Below, piece after piece: positions 61,376 to 64,000 of a stretch of DNA of 64,000 nt. The notes beneath the pieces were generated by a model. It made no database searches. It was given only the letters and a program-made list of their open reading frames with translations, and had not been told where the DNA came from. Position numbers and translations under genes: made by a program. The DNA lies in contig JAYKKI010000127.1 in assembly GCA_039881145.1 (NCBI GenBank), positions 434,001 to 498,000 of the forward strand. The letters are read 5' to 3'. Position 1 is the stretch's first letter; each line of letters begins with the position of its first letter. The stretch is from Druceiella hillmani. Its lineage: Eukaryota > Arthropoda > Insecta > Lepidoptera > Hepialidae.

Positions 61376-63204
61376 ACATATAAATGTGATTTGCAAAAAT
61401 AGGAACAAGAGAAATTTTTTTATTGAAATCTTAAGAAGTATTGATTTATCTAAAGTTAATTTAGTTAAGTGTAACCTTTTCGCAATTGCTTTGAGATTTT
61501 AGAAAATTATAAAACCTTTATTAGTAAGGTACCAAGACCTTCTTGCTGCAATGATTTTATCTTTTTAGGACCACACAACCAAAAACAAAACGGCATACTT
61601 ATAAAATTATTATCTAGGGTTTCGCAATTTCATTTTTTTTTAGAATTCATTGCATTAAAAAGGAAAACAGTACATCAATAGATAACCATGTGGGTATTTT
61701 GACAAAGTAATAAACAAATAAATATATTAACCCGTACATGTATCGGTATTTGTATCTTAAAAATATTTATTCGAAATTTTAAGGTGGAGCAAATTTACCT
61801 ACGAAAATTTTTTAATTTTATATATATAGAATCGGATATCGTTTGAAAAGATTAGATAGAAGGGGCTCAAAAGCATTTTTCTCATAATTATAAGTAATAA
61901 ATGAACGACTTAGAGATACAATGAAACAAATTGAAAGAAAATATGTCGCCCCCCCCCCGTGTTTCTGAACCTAAAACTTTGAAAAAACCCTAATTTTTTA
62001 AGCCTACACAAAGGATGTATGATCTCTGTGATTATAATTCTAGATTTCATAATTTTTCAGACATTCGCAATAAAATTTATATTGCTGTTTAATTATATTA
62101 TGTGATATAAAATATTTATTGTGCTAGAAAGTTCATAGTAGTGTTGACTTATTACGAAAACAGTAAATTCATTTCGAAAGAAGTACAAAGCTGAGACTTT
62201 TTTTAATTAAAACTTAACGACTCTTCATAATCTTCACAAATAAAACTACATTTGAAGTGTAAAAGACTATTTTGGATATGGTGTAAGAAATATATAACCT
62301 ATACTTAGTTCTTTACATACATACATAATTTTGGAACTTAGTTCTAAATTTGGGTTCTTATTTATTTCATCTGGCAAAAAAAAACGATTTCTCAAAATTT
62401 ATATATTTATTCGCATCGCAGTTTAAATTTTAAATACTTCAATAATACATAATTCCTGTTTCAAACAATTCAAAAGTCGTTTAGAGTAATAGACTAAAGC
62501 GCGATATTGAGTTTATGAATTATGTAATTAAACTTAACGAAATAAATTTTAATGAAACCTATAAATTTTAGAGTAATCATAGCTAAATTTTACAACCTCT
62601 TTACATAGGGGAACTTTTAGAAAGTTAATTGAAATACGGAATAAAGTTTGACTTTTACTTAATGTCACAATTAATTGAATTTAATTAATTTCTAGATTTG
62701 TAAAAGAAAATAATAAAATTTTAAAAACCTGCAATAACAGTGCTACAACAAACTTGTAAAAACATAAAGCTAATAAAGCAGTACAACCACATGAAGCTTA
62801 ATAATGGATATTATCGGTTATCAATTCATATTTAAGCGAAAACGTGAATTCTCATAAATATACTCGCATTCATCTGTGTCTCCTCTCGAGTAGACATTCA
62901 ATCAATACAGTAATATTTACTTACTGGTTCAATATCACATATATTGCAACAAATATAATTTTGTTATTTCAATGTATTTTTTAAATATATTCCATGAAAC
63001 TGTTACGTGTTATTTCAAGTCCCTTAAGCGCTTTTCGCACACATGCTCAGCCTTGATTTGATTTTGCCAGTTATGATGCACATTGCCAGTCCTTTTAGAG
63101 TTTATTTTAATTTACTTTGATATCAAAACTGCAAAATATATCCGAAAACTGTGGAAGAATGAGACACAACAATAGAAACTTTGATAAAAATAGATAAAAG
63201 GATA

Positions 63205-63205
<1 letters not shown>
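61376..63205. other. AT-rich DNA without recognised genes
   Basis: Nothing identified apart from a C10 run at about 61951. Confidence 0.5.

Positions 63206-63255
<50 letters not shown>
63206..63255. repeat. (TA)n microsatellite
   Basis: About 24 TA units. Confidence 0.97.
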
Positions 63256-63256
<1 letters not shown>

Positions 63257-64000
63257 GAAGGTTTTTGTTAAATTGATAAAGAAAACTGCTTTCTATGGGT
63301 TTCTATTTTCAAAGGACGTTTACGATCATACCTATTTTAAAAATATATTATTAGAGAAAAGGCCTAAACTGAACTGCAAGCATAATTTTACTGAGTACTT
63401 TTCCATTCAGTTCAGGTCTTTCTGCAAAATAAACTAAAAAGTAAACCAACATCCTGAAGAGGGTTGCTTAGTAACACCAACATAACCATTATTTAAATGG
63501 AAGTTGTAATAAAATTATGTAAATTTAATGTCAAATAATAAACGAAAGTTAACAAAAAAAAGTTAGAAACGTTGAGCTTTATATATAATATATGATTTAA
63601 TCCTACTCTTTTAATCTGTGTTGGATTTGTTACTGTACGCTTCCTTATTAGTAGGTAAGCGAGAAGCTGTAATATTTATTTTTAAAATTGATTCAAATCA
63701 AAATTATTAAAGTAAATAACTTTAAATTTATAAAATATGTCATATAGTTATTTAACGAGTAGGTTACATTAAGTCCTTACGTTTTAATTACTTGTGTTTT
63801 CGTGAGAGTAAAAAAATTTAAATCTTTTTGGATATAAATACACGGAAAACAGTTTCATGTAGTTTAAATTTTCGAAAACCAAATTTTTCACTTTAGATGT
63901 AATATATAAGATATAAAATATTTGAACTAGTTTATAGTGCAAAGTATTCCATTTTTGGAAATAGCTTATTTACTATTGCTAAAAAAATAAATAAAAGTCT
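63256..64000. other. AT-rich DNA without recognised genes
   Basis: Nothing identified. Confidence 0.5.

Overview
The window looks like nuclear DNA of an arthropod, most likely an insect. It is strongly AT-rich, has almost no long open reading frames, and carries long (TA)n runs. Its recognisable content is decayed transposable elements typical of insect genomes: a Tc1/mariner-superfamily element, two mariner fragments, a Tigger/pogo-like DDE transposase, an RTE-like LINE, a Jockey/CR1-like LINE, tRNA-derived SINE heads and MITEs. The order or species is inference only. I found no intact host protein gene, rRNA or functional tRNA. The window is probably intergenic or intronic.

Layout. 0-5 kb: AT-rich DNA with one SINE (about 1.95-2.17 kb). 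5.05-6.42 kb: a complete but dead Tc1/mariner-superfamily element with matching terminal inverted repeats (TIRs) and a TA target duplication; its transposase region holds a perfect 48-bp palindrome. 6.9-7.05 kb: a short MITE-like inverted repeat. 8.4-9.3 kb: an old dispersed repeat split by a 486-bp MITE; the unsplit relative lies at 16.4-16.9 kb. 9.5-10.6 kb: a 5'-truncated Jockey/CR1-like LINE. 13.3 kb: a tRNA-like head on the minus strand. 17.3, 30.5, 51.5, 58.5 and 61.3 kb: copies of one fold-back repeat family. 26.1 and 34.1 kb: another diverged repeat pair in opposite orientation. 34.6-35.2 kb: the C-terminal part of a mariner transposase (minus). 42.3-45.7 kb: a near full-length RTE-like LINE with endonuclease, reverse transcriptase and C-terminal region in broken frames. 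50.7-52.1 kb: a diverged tandem array with units of about 80-98 bp, interrupted by a fold-back copy. 52.8-53.2 kb: the N-terminal part of a mariner transposase (plus). 57.9-60.2 kb: a Tigger/pogo-like transposase relic and two unidentified minus-strand ORFs.

The most interesting signal is the fold-back family. The best-preserved arms contain CTGAAGA, a short stem, GAAAC, then a UC after a tiny stem III, with CCAC/GTGG flanks able to form stem I. This is the layout of a type I hammerhead ribozyme, as known from Penelope-like elements and retrozymes. Two copies have apparent 11-bp target duplications, so the hairpin seems to move as a discrete unit. One extra nucleotide before stem II departs from the consensus, and activity is unproven.

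Nothing here forms a working pathway. The window is a layered record of insertions: a MITE inside an older repeat, and a hairpin element inside a tandem array. Protein calls come from reading translations by eye against remembered family motifs; no database search was possible.
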